The translations under genes were made by a program, and so were the position numbers. Positions 7,011 to 14,594 of a stretch of 64,000 nt of DNA are shown here, piece after piece; position 1 is the stretch's first letter, and each line of letters starts with the position of its first letter. The notes under the pieces are model-generated. The model was not told where the DNA came from and did no database searches. It worked only from the letters and a program-made list of their open reading frames with translations. The DNA is taken from positions 1-64,000 of the forward strand of contig JANQJA010000020.1 of the NCBI GenBank assembly GCA_028281885.1, read 5' to 3'. The stretch comes from Pseudomonadales bacterium. Lineage in GTDB: Bacteria > Pseudomonadota > Gammaproteobacteria > Pseudomonadales > Azotimanducaceae.

Positions 7011-7075
7011 ACCCAACGGGAAGTTTAAGCGGACCAGACAGTCGGTCACGCAAATTGCGTGCTCAATCTCCTTGC
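7011..7075 (+). other. Truncated attC (left half only), end of the cassette array
   Basis: The perfect left core ACCCAAC (7011-7017) is followed by GGGAAGTTTAAGCGGACCAG, like the left arms of the other sites, and then by the inverted repeat cacgcaaattgcgtg. No TTAAC-GGT-GTTRRRY right arm follows, so the right half is lost or unrecognisable. The interval 7,076-7,222 contains no gene that I can support. Confidence 0.6.
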
Positions 7076-7222
7076 CAGAGGGTCTCGGTATGAGTGGCGA
7101 ATAGTGTGGAGATCGTGCCAACCTCTATTGGCTAGCTATACGGAGAGAGTGCGAGAAACCTGGCAGGTAGAGTCGATATTACGCAAGGATGGGTCAATCA
7201 ATGTGCAGGGTAGGTGTCTAAG

Positions 7223-7789
7223 ATGAGCCCTCAGCCGAAGAAAAATCTGCGAGGTCGCTGTCGATGTGAGGATTTGCAGTTTGAGCTGATCGATCAACCT
7301 TTATTCGTCCATGCTTGTCACTGTCTACACTGCAAGCAGAAGACCGGCTCTAGCTTTGGTCTTACTTGCATCGTACTGGAAAATGAAATCCGGCTGACCC
7401 AGGGTCTGCTGCGCAGCAGGCAAGAAAGCTCTCGAACCAAGGCCTATGTGTGTTCTCGTTGCGATACGCCGATCTATAGAACCCATAAGGCATTCAAGGC
7501 GACTGCCTGGCTTCAGACGAGATGTCTGGAGGACATTCGTCTACTGAATATTGGTGCTCACATCTGGGTGAAGCGCAAAGATGACTGGCTTGAGCTGCCT
7601 GAAGATGTGCCCCAATTTGAAGAAGGCTACCATCGAGATGGGGTCTGGCTCGGATTCGAGCATCAAACGTCTGGAAGAACAACTGCGGAGTGCGAAGTAG
7701 TGCCTTTTGCACGAAAAACCTCCACTTTGATATTTAACCGGGCGCCAGGCCCTACCAACCAATCGAGAAGAGGATATTTCAATGTCTAA
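7223..7789 (+). CDS. GFA/CENP-V family zinc protein
   Basis: A 188-aa protein from the ATG at 7223; the GTG at 7214 abuts the GGGTAGG ribosome-binding site and is less likely. LRGRCRCEDLQFEL and HACHCLHCKQKTGSSFG hold the two structural zinc-binding cysteine groups, and YVCSRCDTPIYRT the third. The family includes the glutathione-dependent formaldehyde-activating enzyme, but most members have no known substrate. The stop overlaps the EncFtn start by 8 nt, so the two are translationally coupled. Confidence 0.88.
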   Translation: MSPQPKKNLRGRCRCEDLQFELIDQPLFVHACHCLHCKQKTGSSFGLTCIVLENEIRLTQGLLRSRQESSRTKAYVCSRCDTPIYRTHKAFKATAWLQTRCLEDIRLLNIGAHIWVKRKDDWLELPEDVPQFEEGYHRDGVWLGFEHQTSGRTTAECEVVPFARKTSTLIFNRAPGPTNQSRRGYFNV

Positions 7790-8069
7790 TGAAGGGTATC
7801 ACGAACCAATCGATGAACTTTCCGATGCAACGAGAGACATGCATCGGGCGATCACGTCGCTGATGGAAGAATTGGAGGCGGTCGATTGGTACAACCAGCG
7901 TGTTGATGCTTGCAAAGACGATGAGCTCAAGGCGATATTGGCTCACAACCGCGATGAAGAGAAAGAACATGCTGCGATGGTGCTTGAGTGGATACGCCGT
8001 AAAGATCCTGCATTCGACAGCGAACTGAAAGACTATTTGTTCACCGAAAAGCCGATCGCTCATCAGTAG
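7782..8069 (+). CDS. Encapsulated-ferritin (EncFtn) family ferroxidase without a targeting tail
   Basis: A 95-aa two-helix protein. MEELEAVDWYNQRVDA and ILAHNRDEEKEHAAMVLEWI are the EncFtn signature, and the ferroxidase residues line up with the Rhodospirillum rubrum protein: Glu30, Glu60 and His63, with Trp36 and Tyr37. EncFtn assembles into decameric rings that oxidise Fe(II) and normally carries a C-terminal peptide that loads it into an encapsulin shell. Here the chain ends at FTEKPIAHQ with no such tail, and no encapsulin gene is in the window. Iron oxidation without a shell, or a shell encoded elsewhere, are the options. Confidence 0.9.
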   Translation: MSNEGYHEPIDELSDATRDMHRAITSLMEELEAVDWYNQRVDACKDDELKAILAHNRDEEKEHAAMVLEWIRRKDPAFDSELKDYLFTEKPIAHQ

Positions 8070-8125
8070 AAGGCTTGGCAAGTTGTGTGACTCACTATCC
8101 CGCTTGTCCGGATGTTAGCCGCCCC

Positions 8126-8665
8126 GTGAAGCGCATTCTGGTTATTGGCTGTGGCGGTTCAGGGAAATCCACGTTCTCCCTTCGAATGGGTGAGACGCTG
8201 GGAATACCCGTATTCCACCTCGACCGCCTTTTCTGGCATCCCGGCTGGGTGCCGTCCACAGACGAAGCATTTGAGCAGAAGCTCAGTGAAGTTCTCGCTG
8301 GCGACAAGTGGATCATGGATGGGAATTACAGTCGCACGCTGGATATGCGCATACGCGATGCAGACACCATCATTTTTCTGGACATGCCGACCCTGACTTG
8401 CCTGTCAGGGGCGTTTTCTCGTTGGTTGAAGTACTGGGGCCGCAGCCGCCCTGATATGACAGAGGGAAACAACGAGCGCATCAATCTCGAATTCCTCGGC
8501 TGGATCCTCAGTTACCGCCGGACTCGACGACCCAAGGTCATGGCAACGCTTGAACGCTTCAAGGACTCCAAGGAGGTGATCATCCTCAAGAAGAGATCCG
8601 AAATGGCTGGTTTTTTGAGTCGGTTGGCGACAGGGCAGCAGCCGGCAGCAGGTCGGCGGACATGA
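8126..8665 (+). CDS. P-loop NTPase, adenylate-kinase-like ('topology modulation' type)
   Basis: Read from GTG 8126 the protein is 179 aa and begins MKRILVIGCGGSGKSTFS, with the Walker A Lys at the usual distance from the N-terminus; a TTG at 8075 would add a 17-residue tail. FHLDRLFWHPGWVPSTDEAF and KWIMDGNYSRTLDMRIRDAD, and the late YRRTRRPKV segment, match small kinases annotated as DNA topology modulation proteins (FlaR-like). The real substrate is unknown. Confidence 0.82.
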   Translation: MKRILVIGCGGSGKSTFSLRMGETLGIPVFHLDRLFWHPGWVPSTDEAFEQKLSEVLAGDKWIMDGNYSRTLDMRIRDADTIIFLDMPTLTCLSGAFSRWLKYWGRSRPDMTEGNNERINLEFLGWILSYRRTRRPKVMATLERFKDSKEVIILKKRSEMAGFLSRLATGQQPAAGRRT

Positions 8666-9069
8666 CCGATGATGTTGCTACGCTAAGTCGTTCGTTCCTG
8701 ATCGTCGCGGCTGTCTTAACGGCATTTGCGGCCTTCTCGTTCTTCTCGCCGCTGGCATTGAGGTCTGAAGCCACCTGGGAGGAGACAGTTTTAAGAGCCG
8801 CTGCGCATTTTTTGCCCGCACTTCCTGCGCTGATTGTTGGGCTGGCTGTAAGATATGCTCAGGTTTGGGCCTGGTACCTCGGGGTGTTCTACATGGCCGT
8901 ATTGTTCGGTTTGGGAGTGTTTCTTTCAGCAGAACACTTTGTATATATCGCTCACGGCAACTTCATTCCGCCGGTCTTCTTGTTCTTTTCGCTACTCGCG
9001 TGTCCTTCCCTGTATTTCCTGCTCAGGAGAAGGTTGAGCGTGCTGAAACAGCTTCGCGGTACCGTCTGA
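8662..9069 (+). CDS. Four-helix membrane protein of unknown function
   Basis: A 135-aa protein whose ATG overlaps the end of the P-loop NTPase gene (8662-8665). Four hydrophobic segments are visible: SFLIVAAVLTAFAAFSFFSP, FLPALPALIVGLAVRY, WAWYLGVFYMAVLFGLGVFL and FIPPVFLFFSLLACPSLYFLL. The TGA overlaps the ATG of the following VOC gene. I do not recognise the family. Confidence 0.72.
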   Translation: MTDDVATLSRSFLIVAAVLTAFAAFSFFSPLALRSEATWEETVLRAAAHFLPALPALIVGLAVRYAQVWAWYLGVFYMAVLFGLGVFLSAEHFVYIAHGNFIPPVFLFFSLLACPSLYFLLRRRLSVLKQLRGTV

Positions 9070-9425
9070 TGAAGCTAAGCGCGATTAGAATTCCGTGTTT
9101 GGACCTGGGTGAGGCTGAAGCCTACTACGCGGACCTGATTGGGTGGTCGAAGATGTTCGGGTCGGTCGAGGCAGGGCATATCGGTTTTGGCCTCGATCAG
9201 GTCGTTGTCATTCTCGAACCTGAAGAGGCGGGTGAATTCGAAGCGGGCAGGTATCTGGGTTTCAGTGTCGAAGTGCCGGATATCCATCAGTATTATGCGG
9301 CAGCACTGGCCCGGGGCGTCCAATTCACCGGTGAGCCGGAGAAGCAGCCCTGGGGTGGCATCATGACGCACATCACTGACTGTAGTGGGAATTCTTTTTC
9401 GGTTATTGAAGGAAAGGACGCCTGA
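9069..9425 (+). CDS. VOC family protein
   Basis: A 118-aa protein from the ATG in the TGATG overlap at 9067-9071; the longer reading from 8865 runs through the upstream gene in another frame. KLSAIRIPCLDLGEAEAYYA is the N-terminal VOC unit and DCSGNSFSVIEG is the terminal strand. It resembles short glyoxalase/bleomycin-resistance-type proteins. The usual metal-ligand His is not obvious in the first strand, so it may not be a metalloenzyme. Confidence 0.82.
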   Translation: MKLSAIRIPCLDLGEAEAYYADLIGWSKMFGSVEAGHIGFGLDQVVVILEPEEAGEFEAGRYLGFSVEVPDIHQYYAAALARGVQFTGEPEKQPWGGIMTHITDCSGNSFSVIEGKDA

Positions 9426-9479
9426 CATGCTTTTGACGTGTTGTGCTGGCCAATCCGCTGAAAGGTAGGATTTGACAAC

Positions 9480-9923
9480 ATGTACGGCGTGCTTTTGCTC
9501 CTTCACATCCTTGCGGCAACGATATGGACAGGAGGGCATATTGTTCTTGCTGTCGTGGTGCTGCCGAAAGCGTTAAAGGAACGATCTCCCGAAGTGCTGC
9601 TTGGCTTCGAGTCGGTGTTTGAAAAAATCGGCATGCCGGCTCTCCTCATACAGGTATTGACGGGTTTGATGCTCGCGCATCGTATGGTGCCTGACATTGC
9701 GCAATGGTTTGACGTGGCCCACCCTGCCTCTCATGCGATCATGACCAAGCTTGTTTTGCTTGCGCTAACGGTAGGTTTTGCAATCAATGCAAGGTTTCGT
9801 GTCTTACCGACGCTCTCTGCAGACACGCTCAAGGTTATGGCCTGGCACATTGGTTCAGTCACTGTCTTTTCAATACTGTTTGTCTTTGTGGGTGTGTCGT
9901 TCCGTACGGGCTGGTTATCTTGA
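9480..9923 (+). CDS. CopD-family membrane protein
   Basis: A 147-aa protein with four transmembrane helices. LLLLHILAATIWTGGHIVLA carries the His and Trp-x-Gly-Gly-His positions typical of CopD/DUF-type membrane domains, and HIGSVTVFSILFVFVGVSF is the last helix. CopD domains are linked to copper uptake or haem/quinone chemistry in the membrane. The protein has only the core domain, and no CopC is adjacent, so a copper role is a family guess. Confidence 0.75.
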   Translation: MYGVLLLLHILAATIWTGGHIVLAVVVLPKALKERSPEVLLGFESVFEKIGMPALLIQVLTGLMLAHRMVPDIAQWFDVAHPASHAIMTKLVLLALTVGFAINARFRVLPTLSADTLKVMAWHIGSVTVFSILFVFVGVSFRTGWLS

Positions 9924-9987
9924 ACGCTGATTGGGCCAATACATTTTCTGGATTCGGTGTTCGGGGCGGCGGAGTTGATGGCGACTC

Positions 9988-10638
9988 ATGACTCAGCGTG
10001 ACACCCTGCTGGCATCGATCGCCGCGGAGATAGCCCGCCTGAATCGAAGACCCGTCTCTCTTGTCGCCATCGATGGCGTCGATGGGGCAGGCAAGACCCG
10101 CTTTGCCGATGAACTCGCCGACCGCCTGCCGGGCACGGTGATTCGTGCGTCGGTCGATTACTTTCACAACCCGCGCGCGGTTCGCTATGCGCAGGGGCGC
10201 GATTCTCCCCGGGGTTACTTTGAAGATTCCTTTAATTACTTCAAGCTCAAAGAATGCTTGCTGGACCCGCTCAGTCGAGCGCCCCCGGGGAGATATTGTC
10301 GTAAGTGGTTTGATTATCGAACAGACGTTGAAGTGCCCGAAGCGTGGAAAACGCCACCGCAGCAGGGCGTCCTGATTTTCGATGGCATCTTCTCTCATCG
10401 GCCAGAGCTTGGGGACTACTGGGACTACTCTGTCTTTCTGGAAGTTTCGCCCAAAGAATCCGTTCGACGCTGTATTGATCGTGAGGGAGTCAAGGACGTT
10501 TCCTATGACCCGGGACATCCGGTTCATGCCCGCTACGTGCAGGGCCAGGCGCTTTACATTGGATCCTGTAATCCCGCGGCGAGGTGCACGCGACGCATCG
10601 ATAACGAAGACATCGACAGAGCGCATGTGATCGCCTGA
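9988..10638 (+). CDS. Uridine-kinase-like P-loop kinase
   Basis: A 216-aa protein. LVAIDGVDGAGKTRFADELA is the Walker A loop, VIRASVDYFHNPRAVRYAQG matches the Asp-x-Phe substrate region of uridine/phosphoribulokinase-type enzymes, and FDGIFSHRPEL is the Walker B/DG-x-x motif. The C-terminus is irregular compared with UdK, so the nucleoside specificity is uncertain. It is followed by 111 nt without a gene. Confidence 0.78.
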   Translation: MTQRDTLLASIAAEIARLNRRPVSLVAIDGVDGAGKTRFADELADRLPGTVIRASVDYFHNPRAVRYAQGRDSPRGYFEDSFNYFKLKECLLDPLSRAPPGRYCRKWFDYRTDVEVPEAWKTPPQQGVLIFDGIFSHRPELGDYWDYSVFLEVSPKESVRRCIDREGVKDVSYDPGHPVHARYVQGQALYIGSCNPAARCTRRIDNEDIDRAHVIA

Positions 10639-10749
10639 GGGGGCGGAAGCGGAGAAGCACCCGTTCCGGCATGTCCAGGGGCATGGCGCCGGGCGGGTCA
10701 TGTTAAGTTCCCATAACGTGAACCAACAGCAGTCAGGGGGAATCGGTTG

Positions 10750-11148
10750 ATGGAATTCGTGAGTGAGTATTCAGTTGCAGTTTCGGCGGTTGGCGTCATG
10801 GCACTGTTGCTGCTGATTCAGGTTTTGGTGGTTGATGTGGTCGGCCTTCGATCCCGGCACATGCCGGGATCATCGATCGAAGCCAATCATGATGACCTGC
10901 TGTTTCGAGTGACAAGAACCGTCGCCAACTCGAATGAGAGTGTCGCCGTGTTTATCCTGGCCGTGCTGTTCTGTATTTTATCCGGGGCATCGCCCGACTA
11001 TTCAGGCTACGCCGCGGCGGGTTATGTGGCTGCGAGGGTGGCCTATGCTGCCTGCTATTACAGCAACCTGCAGACGCTTCGTTCAGTCGTCTTTGGGTTA
11101 TCCCTGCTGTTTCTGGCCGCGCTGATCGCTGTTGGCGCGTTAGCCTGA
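10750..11148 (+). CDS. MAPEG-family membrane protein
   Basis: A 132-aa protein (ATG 10750; a TTG one codon earlier is also open). Helix 1 VMALLLLIQVLVVDVVGLR is followed by FRVTRTVANSNESVAVFILA, where family members keep the R-x-x-x-A-x-x-N-x-x-E motif that binds glutathione. Two further helices follow. MAPEG proteins act on glutathione and lipid hydroperoxides; bacterial members are mostly uncharacterised. A second MAPEG gene lies at 12,245. Confidence 0.82.
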   Translation: MEFVSEYSVAVSAVGVMALLLLIQVLVVDVVGLRSRHMPGSSIEANHDDLLFRVTRTVANSNESVAVFILAVLFCILSGASPDYSGYAAAGYVAARVAYAACYYSNLQTLRSVVFGLSLLFLAALIAVGALA

Positions 11149-11245
11149 AACGCCGCTGACAATGTGCATTGTAGATGCGAGCTTGATCAGGGGTGTGGCA
11201 GATGTCTGAAACAGCGGCCCGAATAATCTTTCGGGATGTTTCGCG

Positions 11246-11338
11246 ATGACTGATCCGGTCATTTCCGGCACCTGCCATTGCGGCAGGCTGTGTGCAGCGA
11301 CCCGTTCCATTGAACTCATGTCTCGCCCAGGGCTCTAA
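11246..11338 (+). pseudogene. Possible 5' remnant of a GFA-family gene
   Basis: An ATG opens a 30-codon frame beginning MTDPVISGTCHCGRL, the N-terminal zinc motif (G-T/S-C-H-C-G) of GFA proteins, but it reaches a TAA at 11336 without the second CxxC. The rest of the interval between the MAPEG gene and lpxA (11,149-11,370) shows a CCTGCC/GGCAGG inverted repeat and nothing else that I can identify. The match is short and may be chance. Confidence 0.35.
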
Positions 11339-11370
11339 ACCTTCGTCACCACGACCGAAGGTAACAAGCA

Positions 11371-12144
11371 ATGAATAACATTCATCCGTCGGCGATCGTG
11401 CATCCTGAGACCCAACTGGGAAACGACATTGAGATTGGCCCGTTTTGCACGGTAGGGCCGGATGTCACCCTGGGCGATGGTTGCCGGCTGATCTCCCATG
11501 TTGTGATTGAAGGGCCCACCGTCATTGGACAGCGCAACACCTTCTATCCATTCAGCATCATTGGCATGGAACCGCAGGACCTGAAATACGACAAGGAGCA
11601 GACGTCTCTGCAGATTGGCGATGACAATACTTTCAGAGAATCGGTTTCGGTACATCGCGGCACCGAGCAGGGAGGAGGCAAGACCGGTGTCGGTAACAAC
11701 AATCTCTTTATGGGCTACGTTCATATCGCTCATGACTGCCTGGTTGGCAATGACAATGTGTTTGCCAACTACGTTGGCATCTCGGGCCATGTGATAGTCG
11801 ATGACTGGGTGATCCTGGGTGGTCAGGTCGGGGTGGTTCAGTTTCTTCGGATTGGATCCCACGCCTACATCGGCGGCGCTTCGCTGATCGATAAGAACGT
11901 GCCACCCTATGCGACGGGCTATGGTAATCGTCTGGAGATCAAGGGGGTGAACATCGTTGGGCTGAAACGCCGCGGCTTCTCACGGGAGGCCATCTCTGCA
12001 ATCTCGGACGCCCATCGTCTGTATTTCCGTTCGCAGCTCAGTGAGGTCGAAGCACTTCGCCGTATCGAGGCGGAGTTTGAGGACTCCGATGAGGTTCGCG
12101 CATTCACCGACTTCCTGCAGGCCGTGGGTGGCAAGGTGCACTGA
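11371..12144 (+). CDS. lpxA: Acyl-ACP--UDP-N-acetylglucosamine O-acyltransferase
   Basis: A 257-aa left-handed beta-helix enzyme of the usual length. The hexapeptide repeats start at HPSAIVHPETQLGNDIEIGP. NNLFMGYVHIAHDCLVGN holds His118 and the catalytic His121, equivalent to E. coli His122 and His125, and VGLKRRGFSREAISAI starts the C-terminal helical domain. It catalyses the first step of lipid A synthesis in the cytoplasm. Normally lpxA sits in an lpxD-fabZ-lpxA-lpxB block; here it stands alone among accessory genes, so it may be a second copy. Confidence 0.92.
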   Translation: MNNIHPSAIVHPETQLGNDIEIGPFCTVGPDVTLGDGCRLISHVVIEGPTVIGQRNTFYPFSIIGMEPQDLKYDKEQTSLQIGDDNTFRESVSVHRGTEQGGGKTGVGNNNLFMGYVHIAHDCLVGNDNVFANYVGISGHVIVDDWVILGGQVGVVQFLRIGSHAYIGGASLIDKNVPPYATGYGNRLEIKGVNIVGLKRRGFSREAISAISDAHRLYFRSQLSEVEALRRIEAEFEDSDEVRAFTDFLQAVGGKVH

Positions 12145-12244
12145 ATGCCTTGATGCGTTAAATATCACTGCATCTGACGTGTACGATTGATCCCTGCCAT
12201 GCGCTCATGGGGTGGAACAATCAACATAACAAGGAGGGTTTGAT

Positions 12245-12625
12245 ATGAGTCTGGTTGTCACATCCGCGCTTGCGGGTCTGTTTGCATTGATCATGGTGCC
12301 GTTGAGCGTGCAGGTGTCGCTGCGCCGCGTGGCGCTGGGTGATGCCGCTGGCGGCGACGAACTGTTGCGTCGTCGGATCAGGGCACATGGGAATTTCATT
12401 GAGTATGCACCGCTGGCAGTCATTTGCGTCGGCCTGATTGAATTTGGTGATGCTCCGCAGTCGCTGGTCCTGGGGCTTGCTGGTGCATTTCTGATCAGTC
12501 GCGTAGTTCATGCGGCGGGGATGCTGTATACCTCGACCCCACCGCTTCGCGCGGGAGCCATGTTGCTGCAACATGCCGCCTTCCTGGTCGCGGGTAGCTG
12601 GTTGCTTTATCGGGTGCTGGGTTGA
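12245..12625 (+). CDS. MAPEG-family membrane protein
   Basis: A 126-aa protein with an AAGGAGGG ribosome-binding site ahead of its ATG. RRIRAHGNFIEYAPLAVICV contains the family's R-A-x-x-N-x-x-E-x-x-P motif, and helices VVTSALAGLFALIMVPL and LGLAGAFLISRVVHAAGM frame it. It is more typical of MAPEG (YecN-like) than the copy at 10,750. It probably acts in glutathione-dependent detoxification at the inner membrane. Confidence 0.85.
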   Translation: MSLVVTSALAGLFALIMVPLSVQVSLRRVALGDAAGGDELLRRRIRAHGNFIEYAPLAVICVGLIEFGDAPQSLVLGLAGAFLISRVVHAAGMLYTSTPPLRAGAMLLQHAAFLVAGSWLLYRVLG

Positions 12626-12678
12626 GTACCGGCACACCGGTTGCCGCGAACTGACGGTAGGTCCCTGGGAGTCGGGGC

Positions 12679-13185
12679 GTGAAGATACTCGGGATGCCCG
12701 GCGTCAATCCGCAGACCGGACCCTGGATGGATAATATCCTGGGTGGTGTCGCGTCTGCGGGTGACCGGGCCCAGACACAACACTACGGATTCTGGACGTC
12801 TGGCGAAGAACGGGTTGATGCTGCGGCGGAGCTGCAGATCGTATCGTCATTTGATCCTGAGCTGATCGTCGCCAAGAGCATGGGTACGTTGCTGACCTTG
12901 CGGGGCGTGTCCGATGGTATGCTGCAACCGAAACAGTGTGTGCTCATCGGTATTCCTGTTGCCGGCAGCGGGGCGGGCATCGATTTGTTGCTGCGCTGGC
13001 ATGAACTGAATCTCCCGACCTTGTTTATTCAGCAGGAACTGGATCGTACGGGTACGTTTGAGCAGCTCTCGGCGTTGGTCAATCCTGAGTCGCGGTGCAC
13101 ACTGGTGGCAGTGCCAGGCAGCGATCACGTCTACGCCGATACAGCAGTACTGATCAAGCTCATTAACGACTGGCGAGAAACATGA
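12679..13185 (+). CDS. Alpha/beta-hydrolase-like protein
   Basis: A 168-aa protein from GTG 12679. DPELIVAKSMGTLLTL resembles the nucleophile elbow with Ser in A-K-S-M-G where G-x-S-x-G is usual; LFIQQELDRTGTF could give the acid and VPGSDHVYAD the histidine. The chain is shorter than typical hydrolases, with no lid region. The TGA overlaps the Nudix gene start (ATGA at 13182-13185). Confidence 0.65.
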   Translation: MKILGMPGVNPQTGPWMDNILGGVASAGDRAQTQHYGFWTSGEERVDAAAELQIVSSFDPELIVAKSMGTLLTLRGVSDGMLQPKQCVLIGIPVAGSGAGIDLLLRWHELNLPTLFIQQELDRTGTFEQLSALVNPESRCTLVAVPGSDHVYADTAVLIKLINDWRET

Positions 13186-13601
13186 CGTTGTCAACCGGAA
13201 TACGTTACCGCGCCTGCGGTGTTGTCATCCATCGAGAGCAAATACTGATGGTTCGGCATGTGCATGACGGGCGGGATTACTGGACCCTGCCCGGTGGCGG
13301 TATCGAGTCGGGTGAGACGCCGGAGCAGGCGGCCGCGCGTGAAGTGTTGGAAGAGACAGGCGTTCGGGTGACGACGGAACGGTTCCTGTTCGAGGCCTCA
13401 AGTAAAAGTGGTCGGAATACCACGCTGTGTTTCCTGATGTCCGAACCCGATGATCCGGTAGTCAGCCTCGGTGTCGATCCGGAACAGCAGCACCTGCACG
13501 TTGACGACAGAATGCTGCAGGATGCCAGGTGGCATCCCATTGATGAGGTGCGCGAAGACTATTTGATCTCCCGCGTCCTCGATCTGCTCAACGGGCGCTG
13601 A
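13182..13601 (+). CDS. Nudix hydrolase
   Basis: A 139-aa protein with a complete Nudix box, GGGIESGETPEQAAAREVLE then ETGV, matching G-x5-E-x7-R-E-U-x-E-E-x-G-U. The Glu residues bind the Mg2+ needed to cleave nucleoside diphosphate derivatives. RACGVVIHREQILMVRHVHD is the first strand pair. It overlaps the upstream hydrolase by 4 nt. The substrate cannot be told. Confidence 0.92.
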   Translation: MTLSTGIRYRACGVVIHREQILMVRHVHDGRDYWTLPGGGIESGETPEQAAAREVLEETGVRVTTERFLFEASSKSGRNTTLCFLMSEPDDPVVSLGVDPEQQHLHVDDRMLQDARWHPIDEVREDYLISRVLDLLNGR

Positions 13602-13671
13602 CGGTTTGCAATGCGTTTACGGTAGATCTTTTTCAGCCCGTGTTTTCGGACGAGCGTAAAGGAGAACCCTG

Positions 13672-14565
13672 ATGGTCAGCCGAGAAATCGAAGCGTTTAT
13701 GCCGGAGTGTCCGCGCATGCCGCCGCCCATGTCACTGGAGGATGTGCTCGCGCGACAGCAGCAGACCCTGACGGGACCGCAACGTTGGCCCGGACTCAGT
13801 AGCGTTGAACTCGAGGATGTTGACTGTGAAGGCGTGGCTGCTGTCTGGTATCGGCCGAAACAGATTGAAGGCAAGGGAGTTGTGCTTTATTGCCATGGTG
13901 GTGGCTACATGTGGTCTTCCGCGCGAAGGCATGAAGGTATCATCAGCCGTGTGGCGGACGCTTGCCGCCTGCCCGTTCTGGCATTGGACTACAAACTGGC
14001 GCCCACCAGTCCGTTTCCCGGACCAGTTGAAGAAGGGATACGGCTTTACAGCTGGCTTCGTGGTCAGGGTTACGATGCGCGCCAGGTTGCGTTTGTTGGT
14101 GACTCCGCCGGTGGCGGGCTGGTGCTGGCGCTCGGTCACGGATTGATTGATGCCGGTGAACCGTTGCCTGCCTGTGTTGCTTCTTCCTCTGCCTGGACTG
14201 ACCTCGCGCTCACCGGTGAAAGTATTGACGCGGTAGTCCACGACCCCTGTGTCAGCCGAGAAGGGCTTGAGACCTGTCGGAAACACTACTTGCAGGGACA
14301 TGATCCGCAGGACAAGCTGGCGTCGCCGCTCTATGGCGATTTCAGTGGGTTCCCGCCATTGCTATTGCAGGTGGGTTCCCGCGAGCAGTTGCTGTCGGAC
14401 TCGACTCGCGTTGCCGCGAAAGCCGATGCGGCGGGTGTTGAGGTAACCCTGGATATCTTTGATCGTTGTCCGCATCTCTGGAACTGGTGGGTGCCGGAAT
14501 CTCCGGAAGCGAGGCGCTCGATGCTTGATATCGCCGAGTTTGTTCGCAGGCATATTAACGATTAG
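13672..14565 (+). CDS. Hormone-sensitive-lipase family alpha/beta hydrolase
   Basis: A 297-aa esterase. The oxyanion-hole motif HGGG is in LYCHGGGYMWS, the nucleophile in VAFVGDSAGGGLVLAL (G-D-S-A-G), the acid near QVGSREQLLSDS and the His in DRCPHLWNWW. This order defines bacterial HSL/family IV esterases, cytoplasmic enzymes for short-chain esters. AAAGGAGAA precedes the ATG. Confidence 0.92.
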   Translation: MVSREIEAFMPECPRMPPPMSLEDVLARQQQTLTGPQRWPGLSSVELEDVDCEGVAAVWYRPKQIEGKGVVLYCHGGGYMWSSARRHEGIISRVADACRLPVLALDYKLAPTSPFPGPVEEGIRLYSWLRGQGYDARQVAFVGDSAGGGLVLALGHGLIDAGEPLPACVASSSAWTDLALTGESIDAVVHDPCVSREGLETCRKHYLQGHDPQDKLASPLYGDFSGFPPLLLQVGSREQLLSDSTRVAAKADAAGVEVTLDIFDRCPHLWNWWVPESPEARRSMLDIAEFVRRHIND

Positions 14566-14594
14566 CTTGTCGGTGTTTTAAGCAGGAACTGAGC

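Noticed and set aside
8114-8120. GTTAGCC after the EncFtn gene, similar to an attC right core
   Set aside because: No RYYYAAC left core and no pairing arms precede it, and the last bases do not fit RRRY.
9859-10701. A 280-codon minus-strand frame opposite the uridine-kinase-like gene
   Set aside because: The + strand gene has full kinase motifs; the minus frame is a shadow.
10702-10717. GTTAAGT, a perfect GTTRRRY heptamer, followed by CATAACGTGAAC, similar to an attC left core
   Set aside because: No partner half or inner arms can be found on either side; the heptamer alone occurs by chance often.
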